64,000 nucleotides of DNA from Apteryx mantelli. Its lineage: Eukaryota > Chordata > Aves > Apterygiformes > Apterygidae. The stretch covers positions 23,084,001-23,148,000 of the forward strand of contig NC_089981.1 of NCBI RefSeq assembly GCF_036417845.1, in the 5' to 3' direction. The translations under genes and the position numbers were made by a program. The notes under the pieces are model-generated. The model was not told the origin of the DNA, ran no database searches, and worked only from the letters and a program-made list of their open reading frames with translations. Numbering within the stretch: the first letter of the stretch is position 1; every line of letters starts with the position of its first letter. Positions 21,001-27,681 of this stretch are shown piece by piece.

Positions 21001-22784
21001 CAAGATATGCAAACGTAAGTAAATCTGTGTGCAAGTTTTCTGCTTAAAGACACGACATTCAACTTCTATCTGTTTTTGAGCAGAAGGGAGGATTCTTCCA
21101 TCCTCCAGTTTTCATTTATTCTATTTATCAAGATCCTGTGTTTCACTGATCATCTCTTCAAAAGGAAAAGCAATTTTGTTTGCTTGATATTGAGCTCCAA
21201 ACTTAAGCCATGAATGCTCAAGCCTCAGCATTGCTATGGTCCAAAGACTACAGCAGAGAGATTAAAAAATAATCTAAAATCTCCAGGCACATTACACAGT
21301 ATTCCTTAACAACTGTTTCATACTATATATGGATTCTCAATAATCAGATATCATCCACTTCAAAATAAGTTGTTTTAGTATCCATTTAGTTCTTTAATTA
21401 GAAATTTGAGGCATCCGTTTATTTTTTCCTCTTTTTCTGAAGCTCCGAACTGCAAAGCTTACAGCAAAAAAACTGTGATCCGCCATGGTGAATGCGAATC
21501 TTCTGAACCTGTCGAACTGGCGTACTGTGAAGGGACGTGTCCTGGCTCCTCAGTGTAAGTTCCAAAAAGTTAACTGAACATCTCCTTCCATTCGTTTATA
21601 CTCATGGCCTCTCTTCATTTAGAGAATCAGTTGGCACTGATCACAGAATATAAACAAATGTGATGTGCTTATGAGAAGCAAGTGATTCAACTGAACGAGC
21701 TGGATCACAGATCTGAGATTTGTTTCAGAATTTGGCAGGGTTAACAACATTGCTACACAAATATGATTTCCACTCACTAGCTGGCAGCATGACAATAATG
21801 CAATCAAGTTCTCAATGTTGTGTGAGTGATGGCAAAGCACAGAAATGATAAATTGCAGAACCCTGAGAAACATTTATGTTGTGAACCTTCTCCGATTTAC
21901 ACCGTCATAAAACTAGTATAATTTGTACAGCAGAGTTATTTCTCATTTCCCACAGTGGAAGAAGGACACTGGGTCCCAATTCACACATATTCCTTTTCTT
22001 CAGTTTCGCTAATAGGAAAAGTAACATCTATAAGCTGGTCCATAATTTACAGCTATTTATTTATAATGCATTCCTGTAAGTACAACGATGACTAGAGATA
22101 GATTAGCAAGACAATTTTATTTCATACCAACAATTGGTCTATAGCTTTCATTTTTCTCATTGTCTTCTACATGTTATGAACTAAATTTGGCATAAAGGAA
22201 AGATGATTGTTAAAAAACTAAAAAAACCCTCATTAATAGCAACAAAAACTATCTTTTTTGTTTTTATATCTGGAGCTATACGTACATAACAGGTTTGGAC
22301 CTATTATTAGCAACACGTCCAAACGTGCCCAATAAAGCGAGAAGGAGCTTATTCTGATACTCAATGGAAGCAAGAATAGTTTCGCTACTGAAGGGACAGG
22401 TTATTAAAACCACATTCATATATATACGCACACAAAAAAAATTTTTTTTTTCTTTTATATGTAGATAGATAAACCCAAAAGTTATTAGGGGTGGGTGGGT
22501 GAGAGAGAGAGAGTGTGTGTGAGAGTGTTTTTAATGAGTCGATATGCTTTTTTTTTTCCTGGTATAGGTATTCCATTGAAGCAAACCAGATGCAACATGA
22601 CTGTGGCTGTTGCCAGGAGCTCAATAGCCATACAAGAGAGGTGACCCTGACTTGCCAAAATGGAACAAGCATCAGTTATAACTATGTTTATGTGGAACAA
22701 TGCCAGTGCATGAATGCATGCATTTCAGAAGCCCCTGAAGCAGAAGTTTTCCAGTGGAAGAAAAGCAGCAGAAGAAAGAGATGA
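1..22784 (+). CDS. MUC5AC: Secreted gel-forming mucin, MUC5AC/MUC5B type, 3' part (24 exons)
   Basis: Gel-forming mucins are secreted, disulfide-linked glycoproteins that build mucus. Exons: 1-20, 514-566, 962-1062, 1925-2076, 2505-2643, 2731-2844, 3375-3554, 4891-5130, 5826-5982, 6275-6403, 6780-6906, 7844-7887, 7968-8162, 9307-15732, 16499-16639, 16833-17083, 17547-17718, 18860-18903, 19725-19847, 19954-20052, 20496-20618, 20969-21014, 21443-21554, 22568-22784. All junctions are GT-AG and every phase matches, giving 3134 codons to the stop. The start codon, signal peptide, D1 and D2 lie upstream of the window. Order: D' end, D3, ten CysD domains, PTS, VWC-like modules, cystine knot; no D4. 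The C-terminal half (CEKxxDxxVxVxTKK, CxSSEPVxLAYC) looks MUC5AC-like from memory of the human protein, whereas position beside TOLLIP is that of MUC5B. The family is certain; the exact orthologue is not. Confidence 0.9.
514..566 (+). CDS. MUC5AC: Mucin exon, D' region
   Basis: The acceptor TTTCTTACAG precedes it and a GTAAAA donor follows. It encodes [17 protein letters not shown] and ends in phase 1 (G joined to TT gives Val). The short cysteine-bearing peptide is typical of the D' segment in MUC5AC/MUC5B. Confidence 0.85.
962..1062 (+). CDS. MUC5AC: Mucin exon, TIL module before D3
   Basis: A polypyrimidine acceptor and a GTAAGT donor bound it. The peptide begins [11 protein letters not shown] and ends SCHTLDMQC, and carries the regularly spaced cysteines of a trypsin-inhibitor-like module. 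It ends in phase 0. Confidence 0.88.
1925..2076 (+). CDS. MUC5AC: Mucin exon, TIL module / start of E' segment
   Basis: Encodes the [15 protein letters not shown] motif and then EEECPCIHN and [12 protein letters not shown], the canonical end of a TIL module and start of the short cysteine stretch before a VWD domain. Donor GTAAGT; ends in phase 2 (TG joined to T gives Cys). Confidence 0.9.
2505..2643 (+). CDS. MUC5AC: Mucin exon, start of VWD domain D3
   Basis: Encodes [10 protein letters not shown] followed by [17 protein letters not shown], the recognisable start of a von Willebrand D domain, and ends CEYTLVQ. The matching motif in D3 of human MUC5AC/5B is YGDGHxITFD, so this is D3 rather than D4, where GDPH or GGSH occurs at this site. 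Confidence 0.93.
2731..2844 (+). CDS. MUC5AC: Mucin exon, VWD D3
   Basis: Encodes 38 residues starting [20 protein letters not shown] and including [11 protein letters not shown], ending SIKVFLE. These are D3 beta-sheet residues with one N-glycosylation sequon (NGT). Phase 0 at both ends. Confidence 0.9.
3375..3554 (+). CDS. MUC5AC: Mucin exon, VWD D3
   Basis: Encodes 60 residues beginning [17 protein letters not shown], with [18 protein letters not shown] and [16 protein letters not shown]. These are the conserved D-domain strands in which a solvent-exposed TSGLxLxWDKKTS motif is followed by a fold-closing segment. Phase 0; donor GTGTGT is slightly weak. Confidence 0.92.
4891..5130 (+). CDS. 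MUC5AC: Mucin exon, D3 CGLCG motif and C8 start
   Basis: Encodes [18 protein letters not shown], containing the CGLCG motif of VWD domains implicated in disulfide handling during N-terminal multimer assembly, then the C8 module from about [15 protein letters not shown] onward. The 80 residues are in phase 0 at both ends. Confidence 0.95.
5826..5982 (+). CDS. MUC5AC: Mucin exon, D3 C8 module
   Basis: Encodes the core of the C8 module: [20 protein letters not shown], then [18 protein letters not shown] and WRTPSIC. The dense, evenly spaced cysteines match the D3 C8 of MUC5AC/5B. Ends in phase 1. Confidence 0.95.
6275..6403 (+). CDS. MUC5AC: Mucin exon, D3 TIL module
   Basis: Encodes [20 protein letters not shown] followed by [15 protein letters not shown] and LPGLEG, the TIL3 portion of D3. 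Acceptor TTCTCCTTAG, donor GTAAAA; phase 1 in and out. Confidence 0.93.
6780..6906 (+). CDS. MUC5AC: Mucin exon, D3 TIL/E3 module
   Basis: Encodes [39 protein letters not shown] and HLC, the terminal cysteine-rich part of the D3 assembly. The last Cys codon is split (TG joined to T). Confidence 0.93.
7844..7887 (+). CDS. MUC5AC: Mucin exon, 44-nt cysteine-rich exon after D3
   Basis: Very short exon encoding [14 protein letters not shown]. It is bounded by TTATTTCAG and GTAAGA and keeps the frame with both neighbours (phase 2 in, phase 1 out). A short exon at this place matches the family pattern of C-x-C-x-x-x-G-x-x-C after D3. Confidence 0.85.
7968..8162 (+). CDS. MUC5AC: Mucin exon, end of N-terminal assembly and first PTS residues
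   Basis: Encodes [39 protein letters not shown] and then [18 protein letters not shown]. The IYNTTDGTG motif and following NGTI are typical of MUC5AC/5B just before the central exon; the last residues begin the Thr/Ser-rich mucin region. Ends in phase 1. Confidence 0.92.
9307..15732 (+). CDS. MUC5AC: Central mucin exon: one diverged CysD plus nine CysD-PTS repeats
   Basis: A single uninterrupted exon of 6426 nt (phase 1 to phase 1). It starts with a short PTS stretch and a diverged CysD (9339-9650, [14 protein letters not shown] to CCSYIPC). A Thr/Pro linker follows, then nine tandem units in which a roughly 100-residue CysD ([12 protein letters not shown] to CCDQQHC, ten cysteines) is joined by a roughly 117-residue Thr/Pro/Ser linker. 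CysD domains are thought to provide noncovalent cross-links in mucus; the linkers are expected to be densely O-glycosylated. Each CysD keeps the W-x-x-W motif. The donor at 15733 (GTACTG) was chosen because its phase fits the next exon. The open frame actually runs on to 15905, but its last residues are hydrophobic and unlike a mucin. Confidence 0.9.
9339..9650 (+). other. First CysD domain (diverged copy)
   Basis: It begins [14 protein letters not shown], continues [17 protein letters not shown] and [10 protein letters not shown], and ends [16 protein letters not shown]. All ten CysD cysteines and the W-x-x-W motif are present. Unlike the nine array copies it uses AT-rich codons and differs at many residues. 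It resembles the first CysD of human MUC5AC (VCVREVCRWSSWY, from memory). Confidence 0.9.
9877..15691 (+). repeat. Tandem array of 654-bp CysD-PTS units (about 8.9 copies)
   Basis: The same CysD start (CAWTQWFD codons) recurs at about 10021, 10675, 11329, 11983, 12637, 13291, 13945, 14599 and 15253, exactly 654 bp (218 codons) apart. No indel was seen between units, and copies differ by only a few bases. Homology to the unit starts near 9877, inside a linker, and stops at about 15691, so the array holds about 8.9 units. Within each unit the linker contains a 30-residue duplication ([17 protein letters not shown] versus [17 protein letters not shown]). Confidence 0.96.
15936..16482 (+). pseudogene. 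Decayed CysD domain in the intron after the array, split by an array fragment
   Basis: Pieces of one CysD are legible in shifting frames. Part A (15936-16047) reads [20 protein letters not shown], then after a frameshift [10 protein letters not shown]. Part B (about 16298-16482) reads G-F-I-K-P, then after a frameshift [12 protein letters not shown], a stop at 16372-16374, then V-E-C-N-K-N and [13 protein letters not shown]. The second Trp of W-x-x-W is Gln. About 250 bp of foreign sequence separates A and B. It lies between the proposed donor at 15733 and acceptor at 16498, so it is predicted to be spliced out. Confidence 0.8.
16050..16265 (+). repeat. Isolated 216-bp copy of part of the CysD-PTS unit
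   Basis: Matches array unit 9 at 15453-15668 over 216 bp without an indel, with about five mismatches counted by eye. It covers the second half of a CysD (LVCRNEDQ to CCDQQHC) and the start of its linker. It lies inside the decayed CysD and is followed by about 32 bp of unidentified sequence. It is open for 87 codons but lies between splice sites and has no in-frame join to the flanking exons. Confidence 0.88.
16499..16639 (+). CDS. MUC5AC: Mucin exon, PTS and CFC motif
   Basis: Encodes [19 protein letters not shown] and related Ser/Thr-rich sequence, then [13 protein letters not shown], the motif that in MUC5AC and MUC5B opens the cysteine-rich segment before D4. Acceptor CTCAACAG, donor GTAAGT, phase 1 to 1. 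The upstream decayed CysD is in frame with this exon, which suggests the acceptor is a secondary one inside a formerly longer exon. Confidence 0.82.
16833..17083 (+). CDS. MUC5AC: Mucin exon, pre-D4 cysteine segment and second PTS stretch
   Basis: Encodes [31 protein letters not shown], a Ser/Thr/Ala-rich stretch of about 35 residues, and [10 protein letters not shown]. Human MUC5AC has a comparable CPNAVPPRKKGETW at this point (from memory), directly before its D4 assembly. Here the exon ends at PPRK in phase 0 and the next exon is already the post-D4 VWC-like module. The donor GTGGTT is weak. Confidence 0.82.
17084..17546 (+). other. 463-nt intron at the position where D4 exons are expected
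   Basis: Related mucins encode a VWD D4, C8 and TIL assembly between the PPRK motif and the post-D4 VWC module, normally over several exons. This intron has no open frame with D4 motifs (GDPH/GGSH, CGxC, C8 cysteines) on either strand and is too short to hold them. Confidence 0.8.
17547..17718 (+). CDS. MUC5AC: Mucin exon, VWC-like module
   Basis: Encodes [26 protein letters not shown] and [19 protein letters not shown]. The pattern C-x-x-C-x-C followed by QCxPLPC and CCPxxxC is that of the VWC module that follows D4 in MUC5AC/5B (human MUC5B has PGERW and QCKPLPC here, from memory). Phase 0 in, phase 1 out. Confidence 0.88.
18860..18903 (+). CDS. MUC5AC: Mucin exon, 44-nt linker exon between VWC-like modules
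   Basis: Encodes [14 protein letters not shown] after a split His codon. It corresponds to the (Q/V)C-S-x-NGTxY motif that opens the next VWC module in human mucins. Acceptor with a long T tract (TTTTTTTTTCAG), donor GTAAGA. Confidence 0.75.
19725..19847 (+). CDS. MUC5AC: Mucin exon, VWC module
   Basis: Encodes [20 protein letters not shown], then [17 protein letters not shown]-x-x-C-x-C and QCxPxxC spacing are typical of VWC. Phase 0 both ends. Confidence 0.88.
19954..20052 (+). CDS. MUC5AC: Mucin exon, VWC module end
   Basis: Encodes [20 protein letters not shown] followed by [13 protein letters not shown]. The G-x-E-Y-x-x-x-x-G-x-CCGxC motif closes VWC modules in MUC5AC/5B. Only 106 nt separate it from the preceding exon. 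Confidence 0.9.
20496..20618 (+). CDS. MUC5AC: Mucin exon, VWC-like segment before the cystine knot
   Basis: Encodes [40 protein letters not shown] and P. The CEK-x-x-D-x-x-V-x-V-x-TKK-x-CP pattern is closer to human MUC5AC than to MUC5B, as far as memory allows. Phase 0 both ends. Confidence 0.9.
20969..21014 (+). CDS. MUC5AC: Mucin exon, 46-nt exon before the cystine knot
   Basis: Encodes [15 protein letters not shown]. The DGCC-x-x-C motif closes the module before the C-terminal knot. Acceptor is CTGCAAAG rather than a CAG; the frame fits on both sides (phase 0 in, phase 1 out). Confidence 0.82.
21443..21554 (+). CDS. MUC5AC: Mucin exon, cystine-knot (CTCK) start
   Basis: Encodes [20 protein letters not shown] and [16 protein letters not shown], the first half of the C-terminal cystine knot that dimerises gel-forming mucins in the endoplasmic reticulum. 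Ends in phase 2. Confidence 0.93.
22488..22530. repeat. GGGT/GA/GT simple-sequence run
   Basis: Mixed microsatellite just upstream of the last mucin exon: GGGTGGGTGGGT, then GAGAGAGAGAG, then GTGTGTGTGAGAGTG. Confidence 0.85.
22568..22784 (+). CDS. MUC5AC: Mucin last coding exon, cystine knot and basic tail
   Basis: Encodes [38 protein letters not shown] and CQCMNAC, completing the CTCK fold. After the knot comes a short tail ending WKKSSRRKR and a TGA at 22782-22784. The basic end is unusual for this family as I remember it. Confidence 0.93.
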
Positions 22785-23256
22785 TCACTTGGAAAAGAAA
22801 GCAGAGCCCCTAGGAAAACTGGAATCATATCATCCCCAAACTAACTTGTGCTCCTTCTTAAGCTATCTGATTTCAGTTTGTTATCATCTTTTCTCATTTC
22901 TTACATGTTAAAAAGTAAAAGCCAAACAATTACATCTTAGTACGTACTTTTTAAGTGATACAATTTAAGGGGAAAAATGGGAGACCATGTAAAATATTCT
23001 GTGTACATCATGGAAATAAGCAAATATATATCAGTTCAAAAAATTGATATTTTGGACAAAGTTGTAAGGGCTCTCTGAAAACAGAACCATAAAACATTGC
23101 TACATTGGTCGCAACTCTTGTGGCTAGAGAAAGTTTTATTGCATATCATTTATATGGATGTAATATTCTTACCAGACATCTCACAGTGACAGGGAAAAGA
23201 CTGTTTTCCTGTTTTGTCTCTTATTTGATCAATAAAACTTTCAGCATTTTTCATTT
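22785..23256 (+). other. Mucin 3' UTR
   Basis: AT-rich, non-coding sequence between the stop and the poly(A) signal. The downstream end is inferred at about 20 nt after AATAAA; a TG/T-rich tract (TTTTGGTGACTGGTGAC) follows, as expected for a cleavage site. Confidence 0.7.
23231..23236 (+). terminator. Poly(A) signal AATAAA of the mucin gene
   Basis: Canonical AATAAA located 447 nt after the stop codon, followed within 30 nt by a TG/T-rich element. No other AATAAA was noticed between the stop and this site. Confidence 0.75.
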
Positions 23257-26013
23257 TGGTGACTGGTGACTTTTTGATACCTGTTTTCACTATCTAGAAG
23301 ATGGATAGTTAAATGACACCAGGGAGTTTTAAAACTCAGATGGGTGTAGTCTCTAGTGGTCTTTGCGAATGACGACACTCACAACCCTTTTCTAGAATGA
23401 GGTTAAATTTCTTACCGACGGCTAAGTAGCTCTGTTCACTGGCATAAAAGGTACTTGGAGGAAGAGTTCTCATTTGCTTACTGTATTCTAGTTCCCAAGA
23501 TAGAAAACATGTAGGCTGTGGTTTGTTTTCCTTATAATTAGAGATTATGTCCAGAAGACAAGTCTATTAAGAGGAAGGGGAAGCTTTATTCACCACTGTT
23601 ATTCTACATGCTAGACCAGAATGCATCTGGCTTTAGAAATCAAAAGTGGCTTCTTCAGTTTGAAAAAACAAATTTACGTATGCATGAAAGCTCTAACCAG
23701 TTAAAGAATATTTAAAGTGAAGTCAATGAACTTTGTAAAAGCAGCAATTTTTCCTCCCCACAATTTGTAACAGTATTTGCAAATAAGTTCAAGTTACATT
23801 TTTAAACTATACGTTTCCTCCATTACCTACAAGATTTTGAATGGATTTACACTACAGAGAGATTTGGCTGCATTTTCCCCACAGTAGTTCGTCATGTTTA
23901 CCTGAACTGTTTGAAGCATTTACTGTATCAGTAGCTGTTGTAACAAAAGTCTGAAACCTGACCCAGAGATTTAGCTGAAGAATAAACGAGGAACTGATTA
24001 ATCAAACAATTACACATTTTATACATGTTTATTTAGAAGCGAAATTCAATCCTTGAATGAAGTCAGTAGCACCATGTCCATTGGCCTTCCCAGGCATGAT
24101 CTGACATCATATTAGCATCAACTGATGCAGAGAAATAGGAGGGCTTGTAAGCTTTGCATTTTACTGTTAAATTCATTCATGCCACAGCTATCCAGTTTGC
24201 CTGTCCCACAGCAGGTACGCAGGCTTCAGCAGAGTTACTAGCTCAGATAGTGGAGCACACAGCTGTACTGCTTCTAGCACTTTCTCTGATCCAATAATTG
24301 AGCCCCTTTTCATGGGGAACAGGGTCTGAAGCCACACCAGCTCTGTGTACTGTCTGCTCCATAACTTCACCATGGCCTGACCACCAGCTACCACTACGAG
24401 CAGACATCCAGCCAGTTCTGCAAAGTGACTGCTATGCCAAGCAGTTGGACAGCTTCAGCACAGCCTCCCCACTCTCTGGCTTTCAGAGCATTCACCACTA
24501 TGGGCATCACAAGCATGCCGAGAGCCTAGAACTGGAGCTAATAACCAGCATGTCTGCCTGTGGGAGGCCTTATCTACACAAGAGGCATGCACGTAGGCTG
24601 GCTGTGTTAGGTCTGGAGTGATAACACTGAGCTAGCACTATTAATCCTGGCTAGACAAATTGATGCCTGCAGAGCTGATTGGGTTTCTGCATGCTGAACC
24701 CTGACCTATGACCTAGCACACTAACAGTAACATGAAACGAAATCTGTAAGCGCTTAAAGTTGGCTTTGTCTTCAGCAGTGCTGAGACTAGACTGAAGTCA
24801 ATAGAATTTGTGGGTATTTCCCCCTTCCACCTTAGTCCCTATACTCTGAGTATTTACTACTATGTTCACTAGTTACAAGACTTCCCTCACTTTTTCTGGT
24901 CTGCTGGTTTTCCTGAATTACTTTAAGCACGGTATGAAAGTGTTAGTACATTCCAGTTTAAATCTTAAGCTGCCCCCTAACGGTCATTATTTGCTTCTCT
25001 AGGGAAAACTAAGACGGGGAAATATTTCCTTAATTCCACTGGAAACATTAAGCTTTGCAGAGCATCTTCAACCAGAGATCAGTATCAGCAATATTACTAG
25101 TTGAAAATATTTTAGTAGAACCTAAATCATGGAAGATGCAGAGGCTATTTCTCAGTGTTGGATAACAAATTACTTCCAGTTAGCTGACTGACAACCTTTG
25201 AATTAAATTTGATGACCGCATTGCAATCCTCAGTGGGTATGTACTGTATTCATGAAAAAAATCCACACCATAATTCACTGTTCAGAACAGATTATCTTGG
25301 AGAGGTTTTTTGCCTTTGAAAACCAGCCCACTGGAAAATACTAGAAACCACTGAGTATTCTCCGATCTCCTTAAAAAACAATTTCCAAAATTTTAAAAGC
25401 AAAATCTATTCTTTTTTCCCCCCTCAAGCCTAAACAGAAGAAAACCCAAGGGACTCATACACTTTAAGTGGACAGAATTCAGGAGGAGACAAACAGGTAG
25501 ATTTTCTTTGAAACAAATGCTATAGTTGGCATTACAGAACTAAGAAATCTCTAAAAGTAGATACTTTAAAACAGAGAAATTAACTATATAAAAAACATGA
25601 TGACATACATTTGTTTGTGATGACATACATTTAGCTATTGTCTACTATATGAAGCTCCATAGAACTTGAAATAAAATTAATGCAATGCAGGTCTCAATTT
25701 TATAGGAAAAAATTCCCATATATGTTAAATATACAATCATAGCATCAAAACAGTTCCAGTTATGGAACTACAGATTAGTAAATGGCTTAATATTTAAAAT
25801 GAGCAGCAGTATATAATATAAAAATCAATCCCAGGCTCTTTTCCTGTGATTTCTACAGTGTATCCAGTTAATCAGAAAATGCAAGATTTTTACCCTATGA
25901 TATTTATCATAACCAGATGTTATCCTGATGTTTCACTAAAAATTACCACAGAAAAGCATTTACCTATACCAGGAAATAGAACACTAACTTGTCCAGTCAA
26001 CTAAGTTGTCAGC

Positions 26014-26120
26014 TACAGGGACTTTTGCAGTAGGGAATGGTTATGTTACTACATACTTTACTACATAACATTCCCATTTACATTACTACATAACCATTCC
26101 CTACCGCAAAAGTCCCTGTA
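26014..26120. repeat. 33-bp inverted repeat with 41-bp spacer
   Basis: Left arm 26014-26046 (TACAGGGACTTTTGCAGTAG onward) is the reverse complement of right arm 26088-26120 with one mismatch. The spacer contains further TTACTACATA repeats. The transcript of either strand could fold into a long hairpin. Confidence 0.9.
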
Positions 26121-27663
26121 TGACATATGCATATGTATGGTGAAACTACCCAGTTAGTGTAATCTATTGATATCTCTGCATAAAGCCTTTTAAACAAATT
26201 AATGGACCAAATTAAAAATTTTAAACAGCTCATTGAATAAAGTAACCCATTAGCAAATAACTTACAGGTTTTATGGTCTGACAATCTAACACCAAAATTG
26301 GGCAGGTATGAAGGTTATGTTGTTGTTCTGTAAAAGGGCATTTGTGGAACTGTGGTAATTAAACAAATGAAAGACAATCATAGATTTTAAACGAGCATCG
26401 ATGATATACCTTGAGTTCATAAGCAGGAGGACAGAATTTAGCATCACTGAACAAGCTAAACTGGATGAGATATCTGCACAACATTCCTACACAGGGCCTT
26501 TTCTTCCCAAACCACATTAGTCACTTATGCTTACTGTAAGCTTTCCAAAATAGAAACTAACAACATCCAGTCAGCTGGAGGACTGGAAAATGGCCAAATA
26601 TTTTCATCTAATCTTTGAAATTACTTTTAGTTCAATTCCCCTGCAAATTGAGGAAGAATAGCTCTGAATTAGTTCAGTGAATAAAGAAAAATAGTTCTCT
26701 ATTTCTCAATCTTTCCAAGTCTCAAACATATTTTGAAAAACTTGTGATTTAGAAGTATTAAATAACAGGAGAAATATTTCACCCTTTATGACAACATTTC
26801 TTTCTTACCTTTCAGTGCATTTTTTCTGTTTCTTCTTCTCTTTTGAAACAGCACCTCCTGGTGGAGATTTAAGGAGAATATTTCATTAATTTTGGCTTCC
26901 AACTTCCATTTACCTCCCTTCCTCTATTGATATTTAGTAGCATTTCCCATGTTTTAATGCAATACCATGATGGGTAAGGAGTTTGATTCATTCATGTCAC
27001 CTACTTGTCTCTCAACAAGGTTTCTACATTGCTAATTCTACCACTACACAAGATACTACAGACCTTAGATCAGTCTCCAATTAATCTTATTTCTAGAACC
27101 TCTGCCTTTTCCACTTTAGAGAAGAGAGGAGAGAAAAAAAAAAAAGAGAGAATTCTTTGGAAACATTCACTCAATAAGAAGGCTGAATCCTAGTCCTAGA
27201 GGAATGAGAATCTGCATCACATGGAGGTAAGCCCTAAAGCATGATAGAAAGTATTTAGCTCCTTCTTGCTTCCATGCTGTGTGAACATGCTGAAGCCTCA
27301 AGGGCCACACAAATCATCCTTCCACTTCTTTTAAAGCGGAATATGCCCCAGAGAGGTTATCAGGAGATTGTCTCACAAGCTGTTTCAATCAAAGTATTTA
27401 AATTTATATTTTAAAATATTCCCATACTACTTTGTTGTCATGGTGGGGGGAAGAACAGCAACCAACCCAAACCACCCACATACCAACCCCACATTTCTCT
27501 TGGCACCATCCTGCTAAGATTTTCTGATTCAGGCATCCACATTTTAGTAGTTTTAAGTGTTTTTTTTTTTTTAAATGGACAAAAATAGCACTTGAAAATA
27601 CATGAGTTAAGATGACAAGTTCTCAATCCTGCTACAGACCATATGCTTATTTTCAATTTGACC

Positions 27664-27681
27664 GGGGGGGGGGGGGGGGGG
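27664..27681. repeat. Poly-G tract (18 G)
   Basis: Uninterrupted run of 18 G on the + strand, between the two genes. Confidence 0.95.

Larger units (their letters stand above)
17719..22567 (+). other. Introns among the C-terminal exons
   Basis: Introns over 300 nt are 17719-18859, 18904-19724, 20053-20495, 20619-20968, 21015-21442 and 21555-22567. They hold simple repeats near 17731-17756 (TA then CA) and 22488-22530 (GGGT, GA and GT runs). No other gene was seen. Confidence 0.65.

Noticed and set aside
24188..24621. Open frames of 68 and 107 codons near 24.2-24.6 kb
   Set aside because: No domain, codon pattern or splice context supports a gene; they may be random or part of an unrecognised old repeat.
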